64,000 nucleotides of DNA. Source: Chaunax sp. Z400. Taxonomy: Eukaryota > Chordata > Actinopteri > Lophiiformes > Chaunacidae. This document shows, piece by piece, positions 47,790 through 59,500 of this stretch; positions within the stretch are counted from its first letter, which is position 1; every line of letters starts with the position of its first letter. The DNA is taken from positions 7,119,992-7,183,991 of the forward strand of contig CM075194.1 in the NCBI GenBank assembly GCA_037577475.1, read 5' to 3'. The translations under genes were made by a program, and so were the position numbers. The notes under the pieces are model-generated. The model worked only from the letters and a program-made list of their open reading frames with translations. It was not told the origin of the DNA and did not search any database.

Positions 47790-50700
47790 CTAGACGGAGC
47801 TGCGTCTCTTAAACACCCTTAATGGGGAGAGAATGTGTAGGCCCGTTGTTATGGAGCTTATGCTCGAACACTGACGTGGACTGCAAACGCAGCCCGTTGA
47901 TAAAGGCTCCATGTAGTGAGGACTGTTACTGTTCTTCTGCAAGTAGGCATCGGAGAAGGTCAGCTCCTGAGGGAGGAAGCCCTGCAGCTTCTCCTTGCTC
48001 CTGTACCACAAGCAGGAGCATATAGTCTGGAAATGCAGCACCTCGGTGTAGACACCTTTTGATTCTTTAGCCTTTGTGGTGTTTTCTGCTACAGGTGTGG
48101 AAGGGGTCGTGGCTGTGACTTTTAATAGACGAGCCACCTCGCCTCTGGGATTACTGACGGACATCAGGGCCCTCTGCTTGGCGTCCCTCCACTCGTCCTC
48201 GGTGTTCATGGTCAGGAAGCGAAGCACCACCAGGTTTAGGAACGCTCCGATCACCGTCAGGCCCATCAGGATGTACACAAAGCAGAAAGCCACATAGCGA
48301 GGGTCGTTCTGCAGCGCGTTGTCCCTCTGCAGAGCCACATAATCTCCAAACCCGATAGTGGTGAGCGTGATGAAGCAGTAGTAAAAGGCGTGGAGGAAAC
48401 TCCATCCCTCGCACTGCGAGAACGCCCCAGCCCCTATGCATAAGGTGCTCATGCAAGAGAAGAAGCCCACCGTCACCATGTTTGCCATGGAGACCTCGGT
48501 CCGACGCATTTCAAGGCACTTCTTGGCTTGGTGCAGCAGGAATCTGACGAACATGTTAATCCGCTCCCCGAGGCTCTGGAACATGACCAGGGTGAGCGGG
48601 ATCCCCAGGAGGGCGTAGAACATGCAAAACACTTTCCCTGAGTCGGTGCTGGGTGCTGCATGGCCATAACCTGAAGGAGACAGTATCGGTTTTAAGTCTC
48701 GGACACACGGTGTCTAAATCCACAGGAAACTGACACACACTCCTGAATCCCATTAATGGAAATCACCCATGACCACCATTCAGCTTATCTTCAATGTTGT
48801 GAAGTAACGACTATTCATTCAAAACTCCCATGTTGTTGTCAGCTGAGATGTTGTAAACACTGGAACTAAGTCAGAGAAGCATCACAGTCGTCACCTCAAT
48901 TAGCCTTAAGTGGCCTAATTTATGGCAGATACTGAGAAAGAGATGTTGTTAAGGTGGTGTGCTGGTGTTTCCATTTTACAAGTAAATTCAATTTACACCA
49001 AGGTTTTTTTAAAGGCAGATTCCAATATTTTCTGACTTGGTTTTATTCAATATTAATATTTCAAGCAAATAATGATTTAAAAAAAATGTTTTCCTCCAAA
49101 ATTATATTCCCCAAGTTTTGTTATTCATAACGTTTTCCCAATAATTTCTTATTTTCAAGAGTGTCCTGGCAAAGAATGCAGAAATAAAATGTGTGAGACC
49201 AAGAACATCTGACAGAACACAAAATATGCCACACAATCAGTATTTAACAGAAATGTGATATAAAAACTTGAATATAATTTCTAATACTTGGGAGTACACC
49301 ATTATCTGTATCTTTTTACCTAACTAAATTATCCTTATACATATTTGGAATGGGAGGGGCTTAAAGTAGAAGAGGGCGGTGCTTAAATAAGAAGTTATTT
49401 TCATCCTGAAATTGATATGTTTTGATCAGAAGTTGCTACATTTACTTATTTTAAAAAACTATTTACACAACTGATTATATTAATTAAAGAAAAACATGAC
49501 TCAAGATAAGCCTTGTGCCTTACTTTATAAACCAGAGCAAATATTTATTTTGGAGGACATAAAATGTCTGTCATTATAACATGAAGCTAAAAGCAAAAAT
49601 CTCCTAATTTCCCCTGACCCAGAAAGGTGACAACTTCTGGATCCAGATGACCCAGATCATCACCAAAATCTAATGGATTGTTCCTTCGGTAATATCCTAC
49701 TTCTACTAAAAATTTCATTGAAATCCATTCATAACTTTTTGGGTGATCCTACCAGTGGACAAACAAACAAACCAATGCCATCAAAAACATAACCTCCTTG
49801 ATGGAAATCATGTATGAAATCATATATTAGTGTCACATAGAGAGAAAAAAACAAAAACAAAAATTCCCAGAAATATCAAGAATATATATTAAGTCAAAAT
49901 ATTAGGAGAATGAAGCTGTAATATTACAAGAGTAAAGTTTGAATTAAGAAAAATAATATTATGAGAATAAAGTCATAGTATTATGAGAAAGTAGTCAGAA
50001 CGTTATGGGAATAAAATTGTGAGATTTCGAGAAAAAAAACAAACGTAACTGTGAAGAAAATATGACAAGCAAGTCTCCATGTATGTCTGGTTCTTTCTTT
50101 GGAACAGACCCAGTTCCTTCCACAACCTTTTCAAAGTCCTGATACTTATAATAATGTGGTGTTGATGTGCCAAACGATTCAATATCTTGTTAATTGTGAA
50201 ACATATAAGTATAGCTTGACAAGATGCTCCACGTTCCTCACTATGATGATACATTCTTCTGATATTTCCCCTCTAATACGTCTAAAATTCCAACTTTATG
50301 CGCATTCGTGTTTTTCTCACACCACCTTTTCCTTGTAATTACAACTTTATTTTCATAATATTATTACTTTTTCTTCGTAATTACAACTTTAACCCTCTAC
50401 TGCACAACAAAATATTTCGGGGAAAAAACATTTTTTACAAATAAAAAATGCCCTAAAATTAACCCAGATGTTGAATAATTTTTTTTTATTATCATTTACC
50501 ATCAACATTTGTTAGAGGGTTAAGTAATATCTCAAAATCACACATATTTTTTTTAATCTTAATATGGCCCCAATACTCTGTTGTATTATTGAGAGGGGCA
50601 AGGGGAACTGGTATATCTTAGATCCTGGCTACGGCCCTGCACTGAGGATCGTTCAATGGCAATACTTATACTATACATCCTTTAAATGCGCGTCAAGGAG

Positions 50701-50998
50701 GCAAACGCTGCTCACCTATTGTCGTAATCACAGTGATGGCGAAGTAGAAGGACCCTGCAAATTTCCACTGGACCCCTGCTTTGTGAGGTTTGAGCTGCAG
50801 CACGACGTGCTCCAGCTCCTCGAAGTTCTCTTTGGTCAAGTTGTATTTGCGCAGGAGTTCGTACTTTCTGGCGTCGAGCTTCCTCTTGTGACTTTTCTCC
50901 TGTTTCGACTCCAGCGTCTCGAACACGGCCGCTCCGACCACCAGGTAGGTGAGGATGCTGATGATGAGGGCGAGAGTCCTGGCGTTTTGTCTCTTCAT
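47790..50998 (-). CDS. kcnk3: Two-pore-domain K+ channel TASK-1 (KCNK3-like), complete, 2 coding exons, 387 aa
   Basis: Exons 50998-50716 and 48670-47790 join in phase 1 inside the first pore codon (TTI-G|YG). TASK-1 is an acid-sensitive background K+ channel of the plasma membrane, a dimer with two pores per subunit. M1 lies at about 8-28. N53 in KYNLT is the glycosylation site position. Pore 1 filter is TTIGYG (92-97), directly followed by pH-sensing His98. M2 lies at about 108-128, M3 at about 159-179, pore 2 filter TIGFG (199-203) and M4 at about 221-245. VLRFLT at 243-248 sits at the position of the TASK-1 X-gate (VLRFMT). The tail keeps VYTEVLHFQTICSCLWYRSK and ends RRSSV, the 14-3-3/COPI-regulated forward-traffic signal. 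The C-terminal half matches KCNK3 better than KCNK9 or KCNK15. Fish have two kcnk3 copies and I cannot tell a from b. The ATG has A at -3, with no in-frame ATG immediately upstream. Confidence 0.95.
49600..49815 (-). repeat. Dispersed repeat in the kcnk3 intron
   Basis: Read on the - strand it begins catcaaggaggttatgtttt, continues tttgtttgtttgtccactgg, and ends around agatttt / gatctgg / atccagaagtt. It belongs to the same general class as 12190-12470. It lies in the single 2-kb intron of kcnk3. Confidence 0.6.
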
Positions 50999-53503
50999 GG
51001 TAGTGAAATAAAAAATGCAGGTGCGAGCTGAGACTCTCTGCGACCTTCTCCTGACGGACTCCGGATCCAACAGAGGGGGGACTTTTGGAGACGGAGCTGT
51101 TCTCTCAGCACCACCCCCACATCACAGTTGGGTTGCTACTGTATTTGGAATATTTGTCACAGATTTATATTTAGACCCTTCACCGGGCAATCCCACAGAC
51201 GGTCAGAGGCGGCTTCTTGGAGTAGGAGCTCAAATCAAGCGCTGACCTTTATGGACTATGGAGTATTTACGCACAAACACATAACCCCCAGTTTTCTTAA
51301 CAAAGGCCAAAATAGACTACTTATCTTTCCCCCGACTCACTGTTCAGCAGAGGAGCTTCCTCCTTCAACAAGCAGTCCGTTAAATATTCGTTGCAGTGTG
51401 ATTCGCGTGTTCATTCACGGATGAAATATTGACACAGCAGTTATTTAAACAGACCTGCTCTACTGGCTTCACAAGTTGTCTAGCAACCCGATGATAACCA
51501 TCCTTTTCACTGAGCAAATATTTAAAAGCCACATCCTTTTCACGGTGAGCTGCGGGAGTCTTCAGATACAACTTCTGTTCACTAAGAAAAAAAGAAAGAA
51601 AAAAAAAAGAACCAGAAGAAGAACTCAGCAGAGCGCAAACCTCCACCAAGGCCCGACAGTCCCTTTATTTCCATCAAGCCTCATCCAAAAGCCAACTCAT
51701 AGTTGTGTAATCACAATTTAATGTTAGTGCGTTTCTAACAACCAAACATTTAAATCCAGTGATTCTAGTGGACTTTTATTTGGATTTGCATCAACTTTCC
51801 CATGGTCGTAGACACCAACCCCCTAAATATGTCTGATTTTTCATCAGTATCAATGTATTCATTATTCCCTTAAAAAAATAAAGAATATGTAAAAAAAAGC
51901 ATACTTTTGACATACTTTTCAGTTTTGCTACATCTTCAAAAAAAACAAAAAAAACCCCAACCCTCTATAATAGGATTTTGACAGCACTGCTTTGAGTATC
52001 AGAGTAGGTAAATTGCCATGAATACCTGCTCTACATTTCTACCCTGTGAGACCTGGGACATTTTTTCAAAGCAACATAAACGTTCATTGTTTTCTTTTGT
52101 ATGTATTCTACTTCTGTACATGTCATTTGTTCTTATATTTCACTCGTAGAATAAATTATGGAAGCTTTATATCATATTTATTTGGTCCCACTCTGTGATT
52201 GTGACAATTTCATTTAAATGTAATTATTATAAGTCACTTTGAATAAAAGCATCAGCTAAACAAATAAAACAGGAATGTATGAAATTGTATAGATTTGAAT
52301 AGATGCTAATCCAAATTGTGCTTGTGCACATTCTTCATGTCACCCAAGAAGTCTGGACACTGAGATGCATTATGGGTAATGTAGGTGCCATTGTGGAGAC
52401 TACAACTTGAGATATCTCAGACTCTGTGACTTCAATTTTGGCCATTCTGTTTTAAAATGCTAACTGTCCTCCAAGAGGAAATCAGATTAATTAGATTGTA
52501 TCTGACATTATAACATTACATAAACAGGATGGTAACGTATTTTATATTCAGGAAGGTAACACTGAAAAGCAGAGGATAATTAAAAAAAAGTCAATGTCCA
52601 AATTCAACTCCCAACAGAAAAAAGAAAAAAAATGTAGTTTTATTCCTGATGTGAAGATGTATGATGATGACAGATGTATGAAGTGAAATCATAAAATGTG
52701 TTAGTTTAAAAATAAAGTGAGATCAGATCATCATCCACACTTTAGAAGTAGTTAAATACATTATTGTCATTTGGACATCTATAAAAACAGGTGCACAAAG
52801 CAGAAGAGTTGAAACTATTAATGGAATAATCAATAAGTTGATCAAAACAAAATGATTTTCTATAATCAATTTATCATTTTATGTCATTTATTTTCAAGGA
52901 AAACTGCCAAACAAATGTGAGGATTTGCTCTTTGTCTCTGTTTTATGTTATAATACATTTGTTTAAGTTTAGGTCTAAGCAACCAATATAACATGAACAT
53001 GTGTCGGGCATTTTTACACACACTTCAAAACACAATCAGTCAATTAATCAATATTAAAAAGGATTGTTAGCTGCAGTTCTACAAGGCAGTGATTGCAATA
53101 TGGAATGATCATTGATAAATCTAAATGAATCCACTTCAGTAAGATATAACAACAAAAGTGCAAAGCCAAATTGTGAAAGGTTTTTTGATCGATAATTTCT
53201 ACAGTACACCTTTGTTCATACATGATATCAGGAACACGCGAGCGTCTGCTATGTTTTAATGTTTTAATGGGACTAAACAGCACATTGGAGATGTTTGAGT
53301 GCTACAAAGCAAAAACAACAGTGCTTTCAAGCAAAAGCTAACTGCTAAAATAAAACTCATGGACGTTATTTTTGAACACAGATCAGCTCCATGCTTTTCT
53401 GGGTCTTTAAAATCAGGTGTGGCTGCAATTACGTCATGAAAAAACACTGCTGAACAGGGCATTCATGAGGTATATGGGAGAGATCATCAGGTCTCTGAGG
53501 TTT
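50999..53503. other. Interval between the kcnk3 start and the ezr 3' end
   Basis: The left part (50999 to about 51120) is kcnk3 5' UTR/promoter. A reverse copy of the dispersed repeat terminus is at 51625-51662. The remainder is AT-rich, with several A-runs (51585-51610, 51930-51960). No gene is seen. The ezr 3' UTR must lie in the right part; I could not choose a poly(A) site. Confidence 0.5.
51620..51720 (-). repeat. Reverse copy of the dispersed repeat terminus upstream of kcnk3
   Basis: The sequence aactcagcagagcgcaaacc, tccaccaaggcccgacagtc is the reverse complement of the family end (gactgtcgggccttggtgga, ggtttgcgctctgctgagtt). It is one of the best-preserved termini in the window and lies about 630 bp upstream of the kcnk3 ATG. 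Confidence 0.65.
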
Positions 53504-56500
53504 CTACAGAGCCTCGAACTCATCAATCCTCTGCTTGGTGTTGCCCTGACGGATCTGACGCAGGGTCTTGTACTTGTCGCGGCCGACCAGGAGGTTCGCT
53601 GCGTGGAGCAGATCGTTCTGGGTCTTCTTGTCCTCATCTCGGGCTTTTTCCAGCTCTGAGCTCAGGGCCTGTGGAGGGAGGAAACTCAGTCAGTCTAGGA
53701 TGAATTTATCCATGCCTGATTGTTGGGTTTCAGTGCAAAATGCTGATGCTAGATGGGGATCTCTTCATCAAAATTCTTCTTCAAAGGCTCACTGCTCTCT
53801 CTTTATATCACCTCCAGTTTTTCTGACACTTTCACAAGAGCCTTCAGGGTGTTTTCTTTCTGGGAAGACTTCATTCATGCATATAGTCAGAGTGGCTCAG
53901 AAGATACAGCCATTTTAGGTGTTTTTTGGATCAAATATGGGAGGAGTGGAAGGATAAGTGACTACACAGTTGTTTTTATGTATATTTCTCTACATTCAGC
54001 CACATATTTGCCAGAAAAATACACCATGAAGTAACAAAACCGTGTGGTTTTTGTATGTCTTTTTTAAAAGCATGTCTCTAATTCTGAATATGCTGAATTT
54101 TACAACTTGGATGTTTGAGGTTCACTGTGCAGAATGACGAGCATGCAGCCACAGAGAGACACACATTTTGACTTTACTGAGGGGAAACTTCATCTGTTTT
54201 CACCTTAATCTGAGTCACATTTGGAAGCCAATCATGGTGCAAGATGCTACTCACTACAGTAACATGTGGAAACTTAAAGTCAGTTCTCATAGAACACTTA
54301 AATTTGACTTTCCAGTGAAGCAGGAGAGATTTTGCGTTCACCATTTAGACCTTAAGAATCCTGCTTTTTTCACAGAGGGAGAGAGTCTCATGAATTATTA
54401 AAGAGGCAGAGTATTTTTGTACAGTGTACCAAAAGGATGCCTGGAGGGGGTCTTTAAACTGGTCTTTAAGCTACAAGACTTATATAATCCAATATTATAG
54501 ATGTTCCATGTACATATTGACACTGTGCTTCTAGGCAGTCTAAATAGACATGTAGGATTGTTTGGACTTGATGGAGATATGAGCTCCACTGAGTGCTCTT
54601 CTTGTGTTGCGGTAAGTTTTTCATTTTGTTACATAACACACCAGATTACAGAGGTGATGTTTTCACTGTTTGTTTGTTGTTTTAGTTGTTCGTCTGTTGG
54701 CAGCATTAAACAAAACATACATGACATATTTTCATGAAACTCGGTAGAAGGGTTGGCCATGGAGGAGGGAAGAACCTATTAAATATTGGAAGGAAGGGAG
54801 GGTTAGGGTTAGGGATCCAGATAAAGGGGCGGACTCTGGAAGTTGTTTCCTACTTTTTTTAAACATTGTGAAATTGGGCTTTTTTTAAAAGCATTTCAAT
54901 GATGGATTTTGATGAAACTGGGTGACAAAGTAAAATTCTGGAGTAAATCCAGAAAAAGGGTACATCTTTCAGTTTTTATTCATTCATTTTCTGTAACCGC
55001 TTATTCTGTGAACTTTGGGCGTGAGGCGGGGTTCACCTTGGACAAGTCACCGGTTCATCACAGGACCACATAGAAAGACAGACAACCATTCAGGGAGGAA
55101 GCCGGAGAACCCGGAGAGAACCCACGCAGACATGGGGGAGAACATGCAAACTCCACACAGAAAAGTCCCGGGTCCTCAGGTGGATTTGAACCCAGGACCT
55201 TCTTGCTGTGAGGAAACAGCGCTACCCACTGCGCCACCCAAGTTTTTATTCACTTTCTTTAACCGTGCAAGAACCCTTTAATTTAATTTAAAGGGTTTGT
55301 TGGGCCTTGATGGAGGTATGCAATCTATTGTTAATTTTCACAAATCAAATTAAAATCCAATGCAGGCACATACAATATGAGTTCTACTGTATATTCAAAT
55401 TTAGAACAGGTGTTTAGGTGTTAAAGCAGCCCTATGTGTAATAACGTCTGATTTCAACAGCTTTTCTCTTGAGGATGTAGCAAAAAACTACAGGAAATAC
55501 GTCCAAAGTAAGAGGTTTTTACACAAGCTCCAGCAAAAATGTGTTTGTTTCCTGTTGGTTGTGTCCTAAATGGAGACCCTGAACTCACCTTCAGCTTTTT
55601 CTGCAGTTGCTCGTTCTTCTGAGTCTCGGTCAGCCGCTCCTCCTCCTCGTGGTGGTTGATGCCCTGCGTCAACAGCTCGGCGCTGGAGCTGCTGTTCTCC
55701 TCGCTGTGCTCGTGGTCACTCTCGCTGTCCGAGGAGGAAGAGGAGGAGGAGGAGGAGGGGGATGCAGGAGCGGCAACAGGAGCCGAATTGGCAGAGCTCA
55801 TCACGTTGTGCAGCTCCTCCTTTGTCAAGATAAGATTCTGCTCCACTTCCATAGCCTGGGATGAAGAGGGCAGGTTTAGTTCAGTTCATCTGTTTTCTAA
55901 ATGTGTAAAAGGAGGGAGAGTCAAAACCACAAAAGCTCTGATCTCGACATAAACATGTATCAATAAGTATTGATATTTGTATCAGGAGGACTGCAACCAG
56001 TTTATGGACAAATAAATATCAGGCAGAGCTGGACTCTGATCTCAGGTCTGTCTCTTTTATGACAGCATGGACCTGTCTTTATCTTTTCCACTCATGGATG
56101 TGGGTTGATTTATTCCTGTAAACAAAGCGATCATAAATTCAAGGATTCTAAACTTTATTTGTCACATTCACAACTACAATGTGTGGTGAAATGTAAAAAT
56201 ATGTGTAAAATAATGTACAAATATCAGTGGTTCAAAACTTTATGACTATGACAGGCCTGATTCTTTATTCATGAGTTTATTAATGAGTTGGATGATAAGC
56301 TGTATAATAAATACAAAGTTCCCTGAGATATCTGTTGATCTTTGTTCACTTTAACATTTGGAAAGACTTGTTATCCTCAGAGGGACTGGATTTAAGGTAA
56401 CAATCAAATCACATTTATGAACTGTAAAGAAACATTAATGAACGGTTTATGACACACTAGAATGTAGCTGTAAACACCGATGAGGACATTTTATGTGCTT

Positions 56501-59500
56501 TTTTTATACATACTTTCTTAAATTCACCTTTTTAAGGTACTTTCATACATCATAATAGTATTTTATATTAAACTTTACAGCACAATCTCAGCTTTCTGGA
56601 GCAATGAGATCATTTGACCCCACACCTAAAAAGTTGAATCCAGTTAGTGAAATTATTTAAATCTCTTGTGGAAAAAAAATTCCTTTACTCATGTGAATGA
56701 ACTGTTTTGTTGCTTGAAAAGGGTTTACAAAAGCCTTAAGTTCACAGAAGCAGTGTGATATTTGAACAGAATAGCAGATAAATGTACAATAAATGTCTAA
56801 AATGACATTTTGCAGTCATGCTTTTTGAGTGGAAGTCTTCTCTGTTAACTTTCACCAAATGTTAAAGGTAAAAACTGGACTGAATAATGACTTCATTCTG
56901 CACATGAATCTTCATGGTGCACGTACAAAGAAAAAAAATGTGCATATGAAAAGGCTTTGTTTCAAAATCAAATATTTATCCCACAGAAAAGACACACATA
57001 AATCCACCAATCTATGCAGGAGGAGGCAGATGACGAGCATGTCGAGCTCTTCTCGGCTTGCTATTGGTGGTTAACTAACATGTATACCTGTGCAAAAACT
57101 TTGTAATGTTATATCCCTTTTATTTAGTATTTATATACTAGTTATAACCACTAGATAGGGGGACTTAATGCACCTTAAATAAAGAAAGAAATTGTAGTTT
57201 GTACAGATGACCTTTAAGAAACTAGAAGCAGCCAGCTGAAAAGGTGATAAATAGGTGTGGTCTGACATTTTCCAGGTGATCCCTGTGACTTCCTGTGAAG
57301 GAGCCTGAACATCCTGTGATCGTGTGTTGGAAACTCACCTTGCTTTGCCATGACTCAGCCTCTTCCTCCTTGGCTCTCTTGGCCTCCTCCAGCAGAGCGA
57401 TCTTGGAGCTGTACTCAGCCAACTCTGCAGCCTGCAGGAGGAGGCACAAACCGTGTCGTCAAAAAGCCCAAGAATAGACACCTGTTTATCTCAGTGACCT
57501 CGTTAATGAGGACACGGTGTCATTCTATGAATGGATGGGCGGATGAGTGAAGATCAAACATGTAGGAGTGGTAGGCACCTTTTTATTTCATACTAATTTA
57601 GAGTGGCGTGAATAAATAAATGTAGTTCCTTTAATTCCAGTGCAACAAAGTCAGATTTGAAAGATTTCACCCAACAATGAAAGCTCATTATCTACTGAAC
57701 GCCATGCTGATGGAAAGTCAGGTGACGTCTCCAGAGGTCCTGAGCTTGTGACCCTTCCTCAAACAGGGTGTGCTCTAACCCTTTTACACAGAGGCTATGA
57801 TGAAGACTTCAGCTAAAAAAGGGTGTAATTAGCGTCTTTTAAATTCAGTTTGTGAGCTTGGGTCTTCTTTGATTACACCACACAAGCTCCTTGGAGTCAT
57901 TTTGTGTTTCTGTTTGACTTTCTATCAACATTGTGTGAACTCCCGTAAGCTCATCATAAAAACATAAAAACAGCCTGGTTTTAGCTCGATGACATAATGA
58001 GTATTTGTCATCTTCTAACCTGTTTATAAGGGACAAAGGGTTTCGGAGAATTTCCTCAAGCTACGAGAGAAACGTAATCCCGAAAAAATCTCCCAAACAA
58101 AGACGCATCAGCTCAAACCGCAATTAAAACGGTTAATGTGTGTTTAACCTGGATGGAGGAGCTTTATTTGTTTTTCTATCATGACTTTCTCACGTGAAGA
58201 CTCTAAGCACTTCTGGCAGCGCGTTACTCACCAGCTGCTCCTGGCTCCTTATCTGGTCCTCAGCTTGCCTGGTCAGCTCCTCCTTGGCTATTATGGCCTC
58301 CATCCTCTCAGTTTCCAGCCGCGCCGCCTCCTGCTCCACCCTCCTCCTCTCCTCCTCCAGCCTCATGGCCCTTTCCAGCTGCTCCTGAAGGTCTATAGGA
58401 CCAAGTCAGTGAAAACGTATTGTGCAGGGTGAGAAATTGATGACTCACATTTTTGCAGCATTCTAGTTCCTCTCTGGGACAATTATAAACATGTAAAACA
58501 ATACATCTGTGTTAGTTTAGACCCTGGCCTTTTTGGCTTATGGACCCTTATAAGGAACCAATGTCTGCTTGTGACCCTAATGATATGTTGAGCAGTGATG
58601 TTTTCTTTTGTGGTTGCTGAATCTGAATGTCTTTTAGAGCCTGAAAGACTTCAAACATACAAATTGTCGAGAAAAATCAGAAAAAATAAATAATTTTGAG
58701 GATAATTTTCAATTATCAGGGGACCTTCTTGGATTTTGGAACCCATGGGGATCACTGACTTAAAAGTACACCTCACCCAAAAATGAGAATCTGGAGAAGT
58801 TTCTTAGTCCACAAAACATTTCTGGTGTTGTCGGATTCTCCTAGACAAGATGTTTTTTTTGTTTTTTTTTCAGAAAGTGAAAAAAATTGCAGAAATCAAC
58901 TTCACACAACAGTGTAGTCAAAGTCTCCAGAAACCCAGAGATCCCAAATAGATTTGAAAAGACGTTAATTATGAATGCATGTGTGATTAGACAGTATCAA
59001 CAAGAATTCTCAATCTCTGCATACAAGTAAATGCACATGTAAATGTAGGCACCACAATGAAGATTTCCCCTTAAAACAGAGTGTAATTAATGTATTTTCA
59101 AATCTAGTTGGGATCTCAGGTCCTCTGCCGACTTGTGTTGCACCCTACAAGCAGTATGGAGTTATTTCATGTTTGTTTTTGGTTGTTTTTTAAAGAAGTT
59201 TTAAAACAAGTCCCCATCTTCTTCAATTGTTTAGGAGAATGAGAAATAGCGTAGAGGTGAGCAGATAACGGCTGAATTTTCATTGGTGAGTGAACTGCTC
59301 CTTTAAAGCATCCAAATGTGAGCATTTCCTAAATCAGACCACCGTGTAGCTCATGTTTCATTGTCTCCTGCATGTATTTTGCCATTTTCTAGTACAGAAA
59401 GGAAAGCTGTATTCTCACCCAGAAATCAAATTTAACAACAACAAAGTTTTAGGAAGATGCAGATTCAGAAAACACTCAAGAACTTAACATTCCTGTTAAT

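Noticed and set aside
54796..54814. Telomere-like ttagggttaggg in an ezr intron
   Set aside because: Only two units, inside a decayed dispersed repeat; too short to be an interstitial telomere block.
55607..55952. Plus-strand frames rich in Leu, Val, Gly or Glu opposite the ezr linker exon
   Set aside because: They are antisense shadows of the Ser/Glu codon run in ezr exon 55855-55589.
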